The notes under the pieces: model-generated
Database searches by the model: none
Told to the model about the DNA's origin: nothing
What the model saw: the letters and a program-made list of their open reading frames with translations, nothing else
Shown: positions 28,883-38,075 of the stretch, piece by piece
Numbering within the stretch: the stretch's first letter is position 1
Layout: the number at the start of each line of letters is the position of its first letter
NCBI RefSeq assembly: GCF_031127805.1
Contig: NZ_JARXHW010000003.1
Location: forward strand, 124,001-188,000
DNA: 64,000 nucleotides
From: Thalassobacterium maritimum
GTDB taxonomy: Bacteria; Verrucomicrobiota; Verrucomicrobiia; Opitutales; Coraliomargaritaceae
Reading direction: 5' to 3'
Made by a program: the position numbers and the translations under genes

Positions 28883-31800
28883 TTAGACATCGTCGCGATC
28901 CAACCAACGGAAGGAGACGATCTTAAACTTCCGCGCCTGATAATTCGCGTCAGGCGTCCACTTGTCCGCGGCTGGCACGACGGCCTCTGTGGCGCGTTGG
29001 ACAATGGCTTCGCACCATGCTTCAGTCTTGTTACCTGAAACGGGATCGATCGTCTCACCGTAGGCCCGAATCTTAAAGGTGTCGGACCTCACCGACATGT
29101 ATGGTGCCAAGGCCTGAAACAGATCCCCTTGCGTCAAGTAATTGGGTGACGAAGCTGCCATATCAACCTTCAAACCTGTGTTTTGAAAACCGCCAGCATC
29201 GGGACCAACAAATGCACTACCATCCGTCTGCTGCCCCTCGTTAAACTGCACACCAGTTAACAAGGAGCCATTCAAATTGGCTTTTTCAATTGCCGTTTGC
29301 AAAATTCCATATTGCGACGAATCTGCCACCGACGACGAACTCGAAAGAATATCCGAATTTGTTGTGACTGCCAAATCGCGGTTGATAAATTCCGCCATAC
29401 TCAGCGACGGCCTTGGCTCAGACCCACCGGATCGCTGACCGCGGTCGGCTGCGCGACGTTTAATTTCCGCGACAAGCTCTGTGGCCAAGGAGTCGATTTG
29501 CGCCTCTGTCAGTTTCATAAAGCGCGACCAGCTATCCGCATTCTTCCAATCGGTAGAACCTTTCAAAAGCCCTTCCCCTGCAGGCAGCGACGTTCTTAAA
29601 AATGCCGTTTCAGTCGTGCTCACGTTGGTATCCGCCACACTACCATTGCTTGCATTGACGTATTTAATCTCAGCCAAATCGCGCATGGAGCTCAAGAAAG
29701 CCTTCCATGCTTCAACTGAAGTAGAGTTCACATTAAACATGCCATCGACCTGAAGATAGGCGGCGTTCTTCTGGTAATCGGAGAGCACTGCGGCGCCCAC
29801 GCTACCATCTTCCTCCGGAACGACTTCCATCCGGCTGTTGCTGAGTGTGGTATCTCCGCCGACAATGCGGCTCAGCACCCCCGAAACTGAATTAGAGCTG
29901 CTGTCGGGCGCGATGGAAGAGAAATAATAAGCATCTAAAAGAGCAGAATTCAGTGCATAGGAGAAATCGATCTGCCCGACTGTAGTGCTTACATACCGAT
30001 CACTATCATAATAGGCAGCCGAATTTCCTACAGATGGGGACTGGAAGGAATTGCCGATCGCGAGTGACGGCATGCTGTCATTATAAGCCAAACTAGCATG
30101 TCGAAGTGCTCCTAGCGAATGTAAGGGGACCGTCGGAATCTCCAAAAATGAAACATACTCGGAGCCCCCTCCATCATGATAGGCTCCGTAGTAACCGTTG
30201 CCATCACCGCTCATATCCGGCAGTACATTCGACGGATTCGTGGCCGACGAAGCATCGGTGTAGTAATCAACAAAATGATAACTAGGCCCGATGAGGTGAA
30301 AGGCGCCCCCCGTCGTATACTGCGACGAACTCATCGCAGTAGGGCTCCCGAGTAGAAAGCTCGGGAAGGAACTAACAGAATCTGGATCAGTCAATCCATC
30401 ATCAAAGCCGATATGCATAGACGGGAAGAATGCGGGCTTAACAAAGGTGTCTGATAGCAAGAAATAATGAGGCGTTCCGGTCAATATGTCAGCTTGCGCA
30501 TAAGTAGGCGCTTTGTCTTCATCCTGCATGTCTCCGGGTGAAAAAGAAGCCATTGCGAGATTTCCATAGTCTCCGCCCTGGGCAACCAATTTATGAGTAT
30601 CGAAAAAATCTATTTTACTCTGTATTTCGTTATCTAAATAGAGAGCAAAAGAGCCACTATTAAAAAACTCCAAATAGGGTTGGTAATCAACGCCAGTGGG
30701 AATCGGATCGGCTTGAAAGTGAGCAGGCAGCCCCAGCGCAATGCCCGCATTCAGTAGACCTGTGCCTGCACTCAACGGCTCTAAATCAATCTCTCGAGAG
30801 GACCACGGCAACACACCACTCCCACCAGCTGGTAAGAAAAAGATCGTTTGTCCAGGTAGGAAAGTGACATCGGCTCTCCCGCCTCCACCTTTCAGATTCA
30901 ATTTGAGGCCCTGCCCACCATTAATACCCGAACCCACAATATCTTTCAATTGAGTCACAGGTTCACCGACATAACGACGTATTTCACAACGTCCTTGCAG
31001 GTGATTCCAGTCAACATGCGCATCGCTGATCTTGATACTTATATTGTAAGGATTGTGCAATCCTACAACTGGAAGCATGATAAACTCAACCTGATCGGAA
31101 CCGACCGGCTCGATACTAAATGCCAGTAACACTCGACTGATGTAAGGCCGATACGATGCTTGAACAATACGCGGATACCTCGCGCCTGATGAACTGAACT
31201 GATCCGTCAATGGGTCGAGTGCATATATACCACGGACGGCTCCCATATACGGTGCGTTTTCGTCACCACTACTAGGATTTGGAGAGATCCCGACCGCATC
31301 TAAAAGCGGCGTCGAACTCACCGACTGCACCGATTTGTATTGGCGATAATAGTCGCGCAACAAATGCCAAGCGGGCCCGTAGAATTTATTCTCACCTGGA
31401 GTCCACGAACCAAAGCTTGGCTGATTAATCCAAAAAATCGGAGTCACATCCGGCCCACCATGTGCATTTTCTAAAGTTTCCGCATTCGTCTGAGTATAAC
31501 TATCTAGCACATTATAAACGAGTTCATTGCGATTGCCCCCCTCTCCCGTCGTCTCGAAGTCACTGTCGTCCATCTCGAACAGCAAGGACAGATCGCGCTT
31601 GAAGCCTCCGTGCTTCACATCTGTCATCAAGCCCTTCGACCATACGGTCGTATCATGAAAGCGCTTGCTCACGTCAGTGTTCGAAGGACCGTTTTGAATC
31701 AATTCAATATGATCCGCATCAATGATCCTTTGAAGTTTCGGATCGTCGAGCTGTAAGGCGTCGTATGCCTCGATCGCGGTCGTCCCCATGCGCTGAGCCG

Positions 31801-32503
31801 AAGTCGTGCGAAAGCGTGCTTTTTCGAATGCACTTAAATAACTGTCAGAACTTGAATCGATTTCATAAGGGTCTATAATATTAACCTTGGCCTTCGCCCC
31901 TTCATCACCGACCCACCAAGCATAATTGCCGACCGTGTGGTTACCCAGCCCAGGCACTGATTTTTTTTCTGCAATAACACCATTCATCGTGTTGGGGTAA
32001 TTCACATCTTGAGTCGTGCTACCTGCCCCGACGAGAACTGCATAGTCACTGGAGGAACTGGTGTATTGTGGCGCAGTATACACGATCGGCACCGCGTTCT
32101 CGACGAAGTCGGCTGCTTCAGTTTCCGTCTCATCGGCACGCGACACTAGCCATTCAAGAAACTGTCCATTCGAAGTCACGGGATTGCCGTCAGTATCACT
32201 CGCTGCATCCGGTAGATTTTGCCAGACCCCCAAGTAATGCTCCGTGCCAACGACAGGCTTTTCCCAGAGGGCCCCCGTTGCGGTCACGCGTTGATCGGGA
32301 CCGACCGTTTGTTGTAATTTACCGATCGCTTCAAGCACACCCAAGTATGCATTCTGCCTAGCTGACACAACATTCTGACTCGTTTGCGACGTCGCAGACT
32401 CGACCCGAACTAAGGTCGTAATTGTGAGCATCAACACCAGCACGAACGCCATTAATCCAAGCGCAATAACTAGTGCGAAACCTTTCTTTGACTTATATTT
32501 CAT
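28883..32503 (-). CDS. giant pilin-like protein, Verru_Chthon cassette protein A-like (copy 2)
   Basis: A protein of 1206 residues. It begins MKYKSKKGFALVIALGLMAF, a prepilin-like leader with a basic end, Gly before Phe, and one long hydrophobic helix ending in TTLVRVE. It shares blocks with copy 1 (19260-23102): LMTDVKHGGFKRDL, LRDYYRQY, EFIMLPVVGLHNPYNISIKI, VPLHSLGALRHASLA, VDGMFNVNSTSVEAWKAFL, YMSVRSDTFKIRAYGE and AWCEAIVQRA. The non-cytoplasmic part is about 1150 residues, far larger than a pilin. It is divergent from its small partner at 32709, with a LacI-type box between them, and a cytosolic sulfatase follows. Its biochemical role is unknown. Confidence 0.8.
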   Translation of the reverse strand: MKYKSKKGFALVIALGLMAFVLVLMLTITTLVRVESATSQTSQNVVSARQNAYLGVLEAIGKLQQTVGPDQRVTATGALWEKPVVGTEHYLGVWQNLPDAASDTDGNPVTSNGQFLEWLVSRADETETEAADFVENAVPIVYTAPQYTSSSSDYAVLVGAGSTTQDVNYPNTMNGVIAEKKSVPGLGNHTVGNYAWWVGDEGAKAKVNIIDPYEIDSSSDSYLSAFEKARFRTTSAQRMGTTAIEAYDALQLDDPKLQRIIDADHIELIQNGPSNTDVSKRFHDTTVWSKGLMTDVKHGGFKRDLSLLFEMDDSDFETTGEGGNRNELVYNVLDSYTQTNAETLENAHGGPDVTPIFWINQPSFGSWTPGENKFYGPAWHLLRDYYRQYKSVQSVSSTPLLDAVGISPNPSSGDENAPYMGAVRGIYALDPLTDQFSSSGARYPRIVQASYRPYISRVLLAFSIEPVGSDQVEFIMLPVVGLHNPYNISIKISDAHVDWNHLQGRCEIRRYVGEPVTQLKDIVGSGINGGQGLKLNLKGGGGRADVTFLPGQTIFFLPAGGSGVLPWSSREIDLEPLSAGTGLLNAGIALGLPAHFQADPIPTGVDYQPYLEFFNSGSFALYLDNEIQSKIDFFDTHKLVAQGGDYGNLAMASFSPGDMQDEDKAPTYAQADILTGTPHYFLLSDTFVKPAFFPSMHIGFDDGLTDPDSVSSFPSFLLGSPTAMSSSQYTTGGAFHLIGPSYHFVDYYTDASSATNPSNVLPDMSGDGNGYYGAYHDGGGSEYVSFLEIPTVPLHSLGALRHASLAYNDSMPSLAIGNSFQSPSVGNSAAYYDSDRYVSTTVGQIDFSYALNSALLDAYYFSSIAPDSSSNSVSGVLSRIVGGDTTLSNSRMEVVPEEDGSVGAAVLSDYQKNAAYLQVDGMFNVNSTSVEAWKAFLSSMRDLAEIKYVNASNGSVADTNVSTTETAFLRTSLPAGEGLLKGSTDWKNADSWSRFMKLTEAQIDSLATELVAEIKRRAADRGQRSGGSEPRPSLSMAEFINRDLAVTTNSDILSSSSSVADSSQYGILQTAIEKANLNGSLLTGVQFNEGQQTDGSAFVGPDAGGFQNTGLKVDMAASSPNYLTQGDLFQALAPYMSVRSDTFKIRAYGETIDPVSGNKTEAWCEAIVQRATEAVVPAADKWTPDANYQARKFKIVSFRWLDRDDV

Positions 32504-32624
32504 ATACTGGTTTAGGCTATAAAAGCAGCTTTAATAGTTGGCTGATAAAACAGGATATTGTGCAGCAGCATAATAAAAATACGCGCATCCGTTGCGAATT
32601 CGACCTCCAAGTGGACTCTATATA

Positions 32625-32636
32625 GCTTACGTAACT
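32625..32636. promoter_or_regulatory. putative LacI-type operator between the pilin-like gene and its partner
   Basis: GCTTACGTAACT contains the TTACGTAA core at 32627-32634. It lies 121 bases from the pilin-like start and 72 bases from the partner start and could act on both. Confidence 0.55.
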
Positions 32637-32692
32637 CTTAAGTCTTGCAATGCTATTTGACTAATCGGCTGCAGAAAAGGATAACAAGCATC

Positions 32693-32700
32693 AAGGAGGT
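32693..32700 (+). promoter_or_regulatory. strong ribosome binding site
   Basis: AAGGAGGT, a near-perfect match to the 16S rRNA tail, lies 8 bases before the ATG at 32709. Most genes here lack such a site, so it both fixes this start and suggests strong translation. Confidence 0.8.
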
Positions 32701-32708
32701 AACACCCC

Positions 32709-33434
32709 ATGCAACATAACATTTTACATCTACTCGCGCTAGGACTGATCACTTTCTTGGGCACCGCAGGCTTCACTCAAGCTCAAGAAAGCATTGTTTC
32801 GGTCGATTTCACCGCGTTGTCACCAGCGGCGAGGCTAAACGAAGTCTATTACGTCAGCGAAGGTAAGCTCCAGAAATTCAACATCCCCAGTAGAAAGCGT
32901 TCCCATCTACAACACTATGTAGGCCCTCCAACGCTGACATTTTTTCAGATCGCCAACGGGGATTTGGCCAACCCCAAAGCGCGAACCTTAGTAGGGAGGA
33001 TTCAACTAGACCCAACGATGGATTTCCCGCTGCTCGTCTTTCTACCTCCCGTCGAAGATGATGCGATGGGCATTCTAGCAATGGAGGATTCTTATAAAGA
33101 ATTCGGTGGACAATCGATGCGATTCCTAAATTTCACCGACAGCCCAATGGGTATCTTCCTCGGTGAAGAAGCCGACGAGCGCATACTATTAGCACCGCAT
33201 GGGTATGATAATTTCACCTTTCCTAAAGGCTCCCCAAATCTCCGAACACGTATTGCCATCGCCGAAGAAGGGCGCGCGGAAAAAAGCCTAGATACACGCT
33301 TATTTTCGAATGAGGTCATGCGCTCGATCTATGTGATCGAACGTATCCGAAAGGACTCTTACGCAGTGCGCTTACACTGCATTACAGATACAGTCGATAG
33401 TGCGGCAAAGTGGCAAGACAAGCCCGACATTTAA
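32709..33434 (+). CDS. small exported partner of the giant pilin-like protein (copy 2)
   Basis: A protein of 241 residues with a signal peptide (HLLALGLITFLGTAGFTQAQ, cut near AQA). The mature part looks like a beta-rich domain without known motifs; identifiable stretches are NEVYYVSEGKLQKFNIPSRK, PLLVFLPPVEDDAM and FKLSYP-like late strands (DNFTFPKGSPN). It is a diverged homologue of the product at 18530-19231: similar length, leader, and a V-F/Y-Y-(M/V)-(N/S)-(Q/E)-G motif early in the mature protein. In copy 1 the partner lies downstream on the same strand; here it is divergent from the giant gene. The pairing is kept while the arrangement differs, which supports a functional link. Function unknown. 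Confidence 0.75.
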   Translation: MQHNILHLLALGLITFLGTAGFTQAQESIVSVDFTALSPAARLNEVYYVSEGKLQKFNIPSRKRSHLQHYVGPPTLTFFQIANGDLANPKARTLVGRIQLDPTMDFPLLVFLPPVEDDAMGILAMEDSYKEFGGQSMRFLNFTDSPMGIFLGEEADERILLAPHGYDNFTFPKGSPNLRTRIAIAEEGRAEKSLDTRLFSNEVMRSIYVIERIRKDSYAVRLHCITDTVDSAAKWQDKPDI

Positions 33435-33579
33435 ACGTCTGATCGGGCAAATATCGCTGCTGCACTCAAAAATTCAGCGCGTGCGTGCGTTCACGCAGAT
33501 AGCCCTGATGCAACCGCTCGCACCGTCACCATAATGCCAACCTCGGCCTCGAAGCCTTGAGCTGATTGTCCCGCTACAC

Positions 33580-35649
33580 ATGAATCACTGCCTGAAGTTC
33601 ATCGCACGCACCCTCTTCATGGCCACGTATCTACCTGCAGTGTGGGCCCCAGTGAATGCAACCGACTTGTCGAAGAAAAGTGTATTTACCGATGGCTATC
33701 CACACTTAGTGGCTTTCCGAGGTGAAGGGATTCGTCCGATCCATCGAAACTATGAAGTGTGGAGCGAGGCGCTGGAAGGCTATGACGTCGTCATTCGTAA
33801 GTTTTGGAATGAAGAGTTGCAGATCGATCCTCGCAGCGTCGAATGGGCACAACGCCACATGGCAGCCCATCCAGAAATGCTCTTCCTCTGGCACTTGAAC
33901 GCGGAATCGCGCGCCACTCACGAGCACTCTGCAGTGCAGGAGCGCTACTTCCCCGGCCATTGGGCGCTCTACACCGGCACTACGAGCAAGGAACCACTCA
34001 CAAAGCAAACCGACTCGTTCGAAGTGAAGGATGCCAGACGCTTCGATATGAAAGGCTACATCGATCGCAGGTCCAATCAATGGCATTCGCAGGATCTGGT
34101 GATCGTCGAACGCCGCGCCAACGGCACTTTTAATTGGGCGAAATGTGAATACGCTCAATTACTTTCGGTCGACAACAGTTCCGGCCGAATCAGTGTGCGG
34201 CGCGGTGCCTATGGATCGACGCCACAAGAGTATGGCACGAGTGAAGTTTATATCGCACCCATCGTCGGCGTCGTCTGGGCAGGAAACGTCACCTGGTTCT
34301 ACAATCATTCCACCACCTGCCCGCAGGATGCCAACGGGAAGACGGCTTCGGATCATTTTGTCGACGAGATCCTTGAGAAATTACATCCGCAAACAGGCGA
34401 CCTGCGTGGCTTCGACGGCATTGCCTTTGACGTGACTTACTGGAACGCCCGCCGGAGGAACATGGACGTGAACGCCGATGGCATCGCCGACAACGGTGTG
34501 ATCGAAGGAAAGAACCTCTGGCAAGCAGGCATGATCGACTGGACACGAAAACTGCGCCAACAAGTGGGTGACGAGTTCATCATCGTGGGCGATAGCGGCT
34601 TCGACAAGCATCAGCGCGCGGTCGGCCTTTACAACGGAATGGAGTCCGAAGGCTTCCCCTTCCACCACGATGCCTACCGCGGATTTTCCACGCCGATCAA
34701 CCATTTCGCCTATTGGAAAGCCTTCGGCGATGTGCCTTACGTTTTCAACTTTGCCGCGCTTAAGATCGAGCTGGAACAAGATCGTCCCTTCGCGCAGCAA
34801 TACGCCCGCTTCGCCTTGGGCACGCTCACTTGCTTGGAGGTTTTCGCGACGCACTTTTCTGACAAGAAAGGCAATCTCTTGGACGAATATATCGCCGGCA
34901 AACGCAAGACCCCCCATTGGCTTGGCAAAGCAACCAGCCCACTGCTGCGCTTAGATGAGATGCAACAAGACCTGTTGTATGACACAGGCGTGGAATGGAG
35001 TGATCTCTTGCTCTCGCGTCTCACAGTCGATAACGGTCGCTTACAAAAACGCGGCGGCTCTCTGCAGATCGAAGGCACAGATCAGGAATCGACCAGCCCC
35101 ATTACAGTCACCATACCCAATATCCCACGTCCCCACGGCGACATTGTCGTATCCTTCGAGGCCAAGAGTCTAGCACCCCTCGCCCCGACACTTGCCGACA
35201 CCCGCTTTCCGCGCAAGGTCTCCGTCCAAGTCGACGGCCTGCCCGAATACAAACAAGCGGTGCGCAACAACGCGTTTTTTAATCCACTGGAAGGAGTCTT
35301 CGGGCAAGCAGGCTTCCTGCAACAGAAGTTCTACTTCCGCGATCTGCACTTAGGCCAAGGTGATACGATTACGATCCATCTAAAATTCGAAAACCAAGGC
35401 CCGCTCGAAATTCGGAATCTACGAATCCACAACGGCGCACAACTCTTAGCACGCGAGTTCGAAAATGGAGTCATCCTCGTCAACCCGTCCTTCCATGAGC
35501 AGACCTTCGACTTAAAGCAGCTCTTCACCGATTATAGTGGACACTTCAAACGTATCGACGGCGTATCCAGCCACAACGACGGTCAGCAGATCCAGACCCC
35601 GTCACGGATGGTCGTCCCATCGATCGACGCAGTGTTTTTGGAAAAATAG
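33580..35649 (+). CDS. exported putative glycoside hydrolase-like TIM-barrel protein
   Basis: A protein of 689 residues with a signal peptide (cut near VNA). Residues about 35-430 look like a TIM barrel: VIRKFWNEELQIDPRSVEWA, FLWHLNAESRATHEH, LRGFDGIAFDVTYWNARRR, EFIIVGDSGFDKHQR and YNGMESEGFPFHHD, with acidic residues at strand ends. This resembles the putative hydrolase group GHL15, but I cannot confirm family or activity. DVNADGIADNG at about residue 305 is a calcium-loop-like motif. The C-terminal third (about 480-689) is beta-rich and may bind carbohydrate. It follows the partner gene by 145 bases on the same strand, inside the LacI-controlled region. Confidence 0.6.
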   Translation: MNHCLKFIARTLFMATYLPAVWAPVNATDLSKKSVFTDGYPHLVAFRGEGIRPIHRNYEVWSEALEGYDVVIRKFWNEELQIDPRSVEWAQRHMAAHPEMLFLWHLNAESRATHEHSAVQERYFPGHWALYTGTTSKEPLTKQTDSFEVKDARRFDMKGYIDRRSNQWHSQDLVIVERRANGTFNWAKCEYAQLLSVDNSSGRISVRRGAYGSTPQEYGTSEVYIAPIVGVVWAGNVTWFYNHSTTCPQDANGKTASDHFVDEILEKLHPQTGDLRGFDGIAFDVTYWNARRRNMDVNADGIADNGVIEGKNLWQAGMIDWTRKLRQQVGDEFIIVGDSGFDKHQRAVGLYNGMESEGFPFHHDAYRGFSTPINHFAYWKAFGDVPYVFNFAALKIELEQDRPFAQQYARFALGTLTCLEVFATHFSDKKGNLLDEYIAGKRKTPHWLGKATSPLLRLDEMQQDLLYDTGVEWSDLLLSRLTVDNGRLQKRGGSLQIEGTDQESTSPITVTIPNIPRPHGDIVVSFEAKSLAPLAPTLADTRFPRKVSVQVDGLPEYKQAVRNNAFFNPLEGVFGQAGFLQQKFYFRDLHLGQGDTITIHLKFENQGPLEIRNLRIHNGAQLLAREFENGVILVNPSFHEQTFDLKQLFTDYSGHFKRIDGVSSHNDGQQIQTPSRMVVPSIDAVFLEK

Positions 35650-35665
35650 AGGCACGCTCTGCGCG

Positions 35666-35878
35666 TCGAAATCGGTTCCCGATTCCGCTACATCATTCGT
35701 AGCGGAACGAGGAACTCGTTTCGTCCAGAGGTGCGCCCCCCAGCGGTTTCGAGCCGGCGCGAATCACGCCGCTAAGCTGACGCTCGAAATCGGTTCCCGA
35801 TTCCGCTACATGATTCGTAGCTGAACCCCGCTACGCTCTTCGAGCTACGCAGGCCGCAGCAAGGAACTCGTTTCGTCC
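35666..35878. repeat. intergenic direct repeats with small hairpins
   Basis: Two nearly identical copies of a unit opening TCGAAATCGGTTCCCGATTC lie at 35666-35704 and 35784-35822. AGGAACTCGTTTCGTCC is also repeated at 35710-35726 and 35862-35878. Each unit contains AATCGG-TTC-CCGATT and GCTAC/GTAGC hairpins. The block fills the gap between convergent genes and looks like a REP-type dispersed element. Confidence 0.75.
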
Positions 35879-35897
35879 TGCTGCAAGTCACGCCGTC

Positions 35898-38015
35898 TTA
35901 CGAACGCTTCAATCGAAACACACGGGCCATTCGCTTCTCTGGAAGCGTCACAGATAGCGTGGAAGTATTCTGCGCCCAACTCGCCGCAACTGGGCGCTCC
36001 TTTGGATACACGCATTCGACTTCAACAGAACCTGCTTCCAGTTCATCAAACGCGAGCGGCAATTCAACCGTCGCTTCTTCACCGTCAAAGCGCCAAATCG
36101 AAAGAAGAATCTCGCCCTCCCACATCAAGCCGAAGGCGCCCCAAGCACTGTCGTGTTGAACAAGCCCCAAGGGCCAAATCAATTGCGCCTGCGGGATGCG
36201 CTCGCGATAGCTTTTGTAGCATTCGACAGCTTCGCGGATCAGCTCTAAACGCACACCATCCATGGTCTGCATTTGCCCACTCAAATAAATGCGCCAGCTC
36301 ATCGCGCTCACCATGTTCATGATCACTGACTCCTCGGTCGAATCCATTAACGGATACGCCCAAACACCTGCCTGTTCCGGACAAACCGATGCGCCGCTGT
36401 TGATCGAGATACGTGCATTCATCAAATAATTTTGATTATCCGTGGTCGAGGAAGTCGTATGCAAATCCATCAATCCATAAGTCAGGCGCATGCCACCTGA
36501 GCTACAGTTCTCGATAATTAAATTCGGATATTTGGCAAAGACGCCCTCCAACCAGGCTCGATAAGCACGTTGATGCCCAAGCAATCCGTCGCCGAAACTG
36601 TCGGCCTCCACTTCCGTGCCCGGACCAATCTCGATGTTATAGTCCATCTTAATGAAGCTGCATCCATACTGCTCCACCACGCGCTGCACCACTTGGTCAG
36701 CGTGCTCAACCACCTTTGGATGTCTAAAATCCAGCTGCAGCGAATCATGATCCAGCACCCGCTTCCCATGTCGCATAAAGAAACACTCGTCGGGCCACTC
36801 CGCAGCCAAACGGCAATTGATGCCCATCCGTTCAATTTCCAACCAAAGTCCAGGCTCCATGCCTTGGCTGCGAATATAATCAAGAGGCTCTTCGATGCCT
36901 CCAGGGAAACGTTCTTTGGATGGCAACCATTCGCCGACACCTGCCCACCAAGGACCATCGTCATACCAGCCCGCATCGATCACAAAGTATTCAGCGCCCG
37001 CCGCCTTGGCTTTATCGATCAAAGGCAAAAGCTTTTCGGTAGTCGGATCGCCCATCAGGCAATTCATGTAATCATTAAAGATTACGGGCAGCTTCACATT
37101 ATCAAAATGCGGACGTCGAGAGACTCGACGGTAGTCGTTCATGTGATTAAACGCTTGGTCCGCGCCATCTGAGCAAGCGCCCACCGCAACGGGGATCGAA
37201 GTAAATGATTCGTTTGGCTGCAGTTGCTTCCACCATTGATTCTCACGCTCAGTCGGACCGCTCAGATGTAAGTATAACTGGCTGGCGATGTCGCCGACCT
37301 CCCAATGCCAAGAGGCGTGGCTTTCAATTTGCCAAAACAATGTATGGCCACACTGAGGCGCTTCAAAAATCCCCATCGGCAACAATTCCTTCGCTGCCCA
37401 CGTTCCCGTGTTACTGGCGCCAATACTCTTCATTGAAAAGCCCTGCTCGCTCATCGGCGTCAATCCTAAGTCAGCTAGCGAATGGCGACGCCACTGAAAT
37501 TCAGACTTCCATGAATTATGCGGCATGTTCAAATACGTATCCGTCATCACATCCGCGCCTTGCTCCTTCGAAATACCGGCCAGCGCAAACGAGGTCACAT
37601 ATTCGAGGCCCACTGAATCGTTGCTCGTATTGGTCACTTCTGTCCAGCAGCGAGCGATCGGAATACCGTCGAAAAATTGTAGATGGCTCACGATGTGCAA
37701 CAAGTCGGACGCCTGCTCAATCTCCAGTTTTCGCCCCGTATCGTTACGGTAATCACGATGCGTTTCATAGCGCGGAATACCGCCGCCGCAATTAGAGCCC
37801 GTGTGCTTACCACCATGGTGGTCATGCTGATTTTCACCCGAGCAATGCACTTCAACCAAGGTGTATCTGCGGCGTAAACGCTCCTCCTCCGAAACCGTTG
37901 AGCTGTCAAAAGGCAGTGATGAAAAGTGCAACAAACGAGCCGCACCATCGGCCCCTTTTTCTAGAACCACCTGCAAGCCGTTTTCAACGATGTCTAAAAT
38001 TAAATTCGATTCCAT
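35898..38015 (-). CDS. GH36 alpha-galactosidase
   Basis: A protein of 705 residues without a signal peptide, the usual length for full GH36 enzymes. It has an N-terminal beta-sandwich (about 1-300), then the catalytic barrel: FVIDAGWYDD, GLWLEIERMG, the nucleophile motif SFIKMDYNIE (Asp458), NLIIENCSSGGMRL, and the general-acid region TTSSTTDNQNYLMNARIS. A C-terminal beta domain ends in ARVFRLKRS. It should cleave terminal alpha-galactose residues in the cytoplasm. It is the last gene of a six-gene minus-strand operon starting at 45697, 60 bases after the GH110-like gene, so it probably finishes galactosides released by GH110 and sulfatases. Confidence 0.92.
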   Translation of the reverse strand: MESNLILDIVENGLQVVLEKGADGAARLLHFSSLPFDSSTVSEEERLRRRYTLVEVHCSGENQHDHHGGKHTGSNCGGGIPRYETHRDYRNDTGRKLEIEQASDLLHIVSHLQFFDGIPIARCWTEVTNTSNDSVGLEYVTSFALAGISKEQGADVMTDTYLNMPHNSWKSEFQWRRHSLADLGLTPMSEQGFSMKSIGASNTGTWAAKELLPMGIFEAPQCGHTLFWQIESHASWHWEVGDIASQLYLHLSGPTERENQWWKQLQPNESFTSIPVAVGACSDGADQAFNHMNDYRRVSRRPHFDNVKLPVIFNDYMNCLMGDPTTEKLLPLIDKAKAAGAEYFVIDAGWYDDGPWWAGVGEWLPSKERFPGGIEEPLDYIRSQGMEPGLWLEIERMGINCRLAAEWPDECFFMRHGKRVLDHDSLQLDFRHPKVVEHADQVVQRVVEQYGCSFIKMDYNIEIGPGTEVEADSFGDGLLGHQRAYRAWLEGVFAKYPNLIIENCSSGGMRLTYGLMDLHTTSSTTDNQNYLMNARISINSGASVCPEQAGVWAYPLMDSTEESVIMNMVSAMSWRIYLSGQMQTMDGVRLELIREAVECYKSYRERIPQAQLIWPLGLVQHDSAWGAFGLMWEGEILLSIWRFDGEEATVELPLAFDELEAGSVEVECVYPKERPVAASWAQNTSTLSVTLPEKRMARVFRLKRS

Positions 38016-38075
38016 ATAAATATCTGATTGGGGAGATCGCCCCTTTTTTAAATAGCAACAGTCGCGACGATGCCT

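Noticed and set aside
32657..32666. Half copy of the GntR-fusion box (TTGACTAATC) before the second partner gene
   Set aside because: Only one half site; similar halves at 48167-48174 and 55932-55938 suggest chance, and this region has a LacI-type box.
33422..33448. Small hairpin (GCCCGA with TCGGGC) at the end of the partner gene
   Set aside because: Short stem, 15-base loop and no T tract; not convincing as a terminator.
37205..37795. Plus-strand open frame of 196 codons
   Set aside because: It lies wholly inside the GH36 gene on the other strand, and its translation has no recognisable domain.
38030..38060. GGGG/CCCC hairpin followed by T residues
   Set aside because: It is inside a minus-strand operon with its T tract on the plus strand, where no gene needs a terminator.
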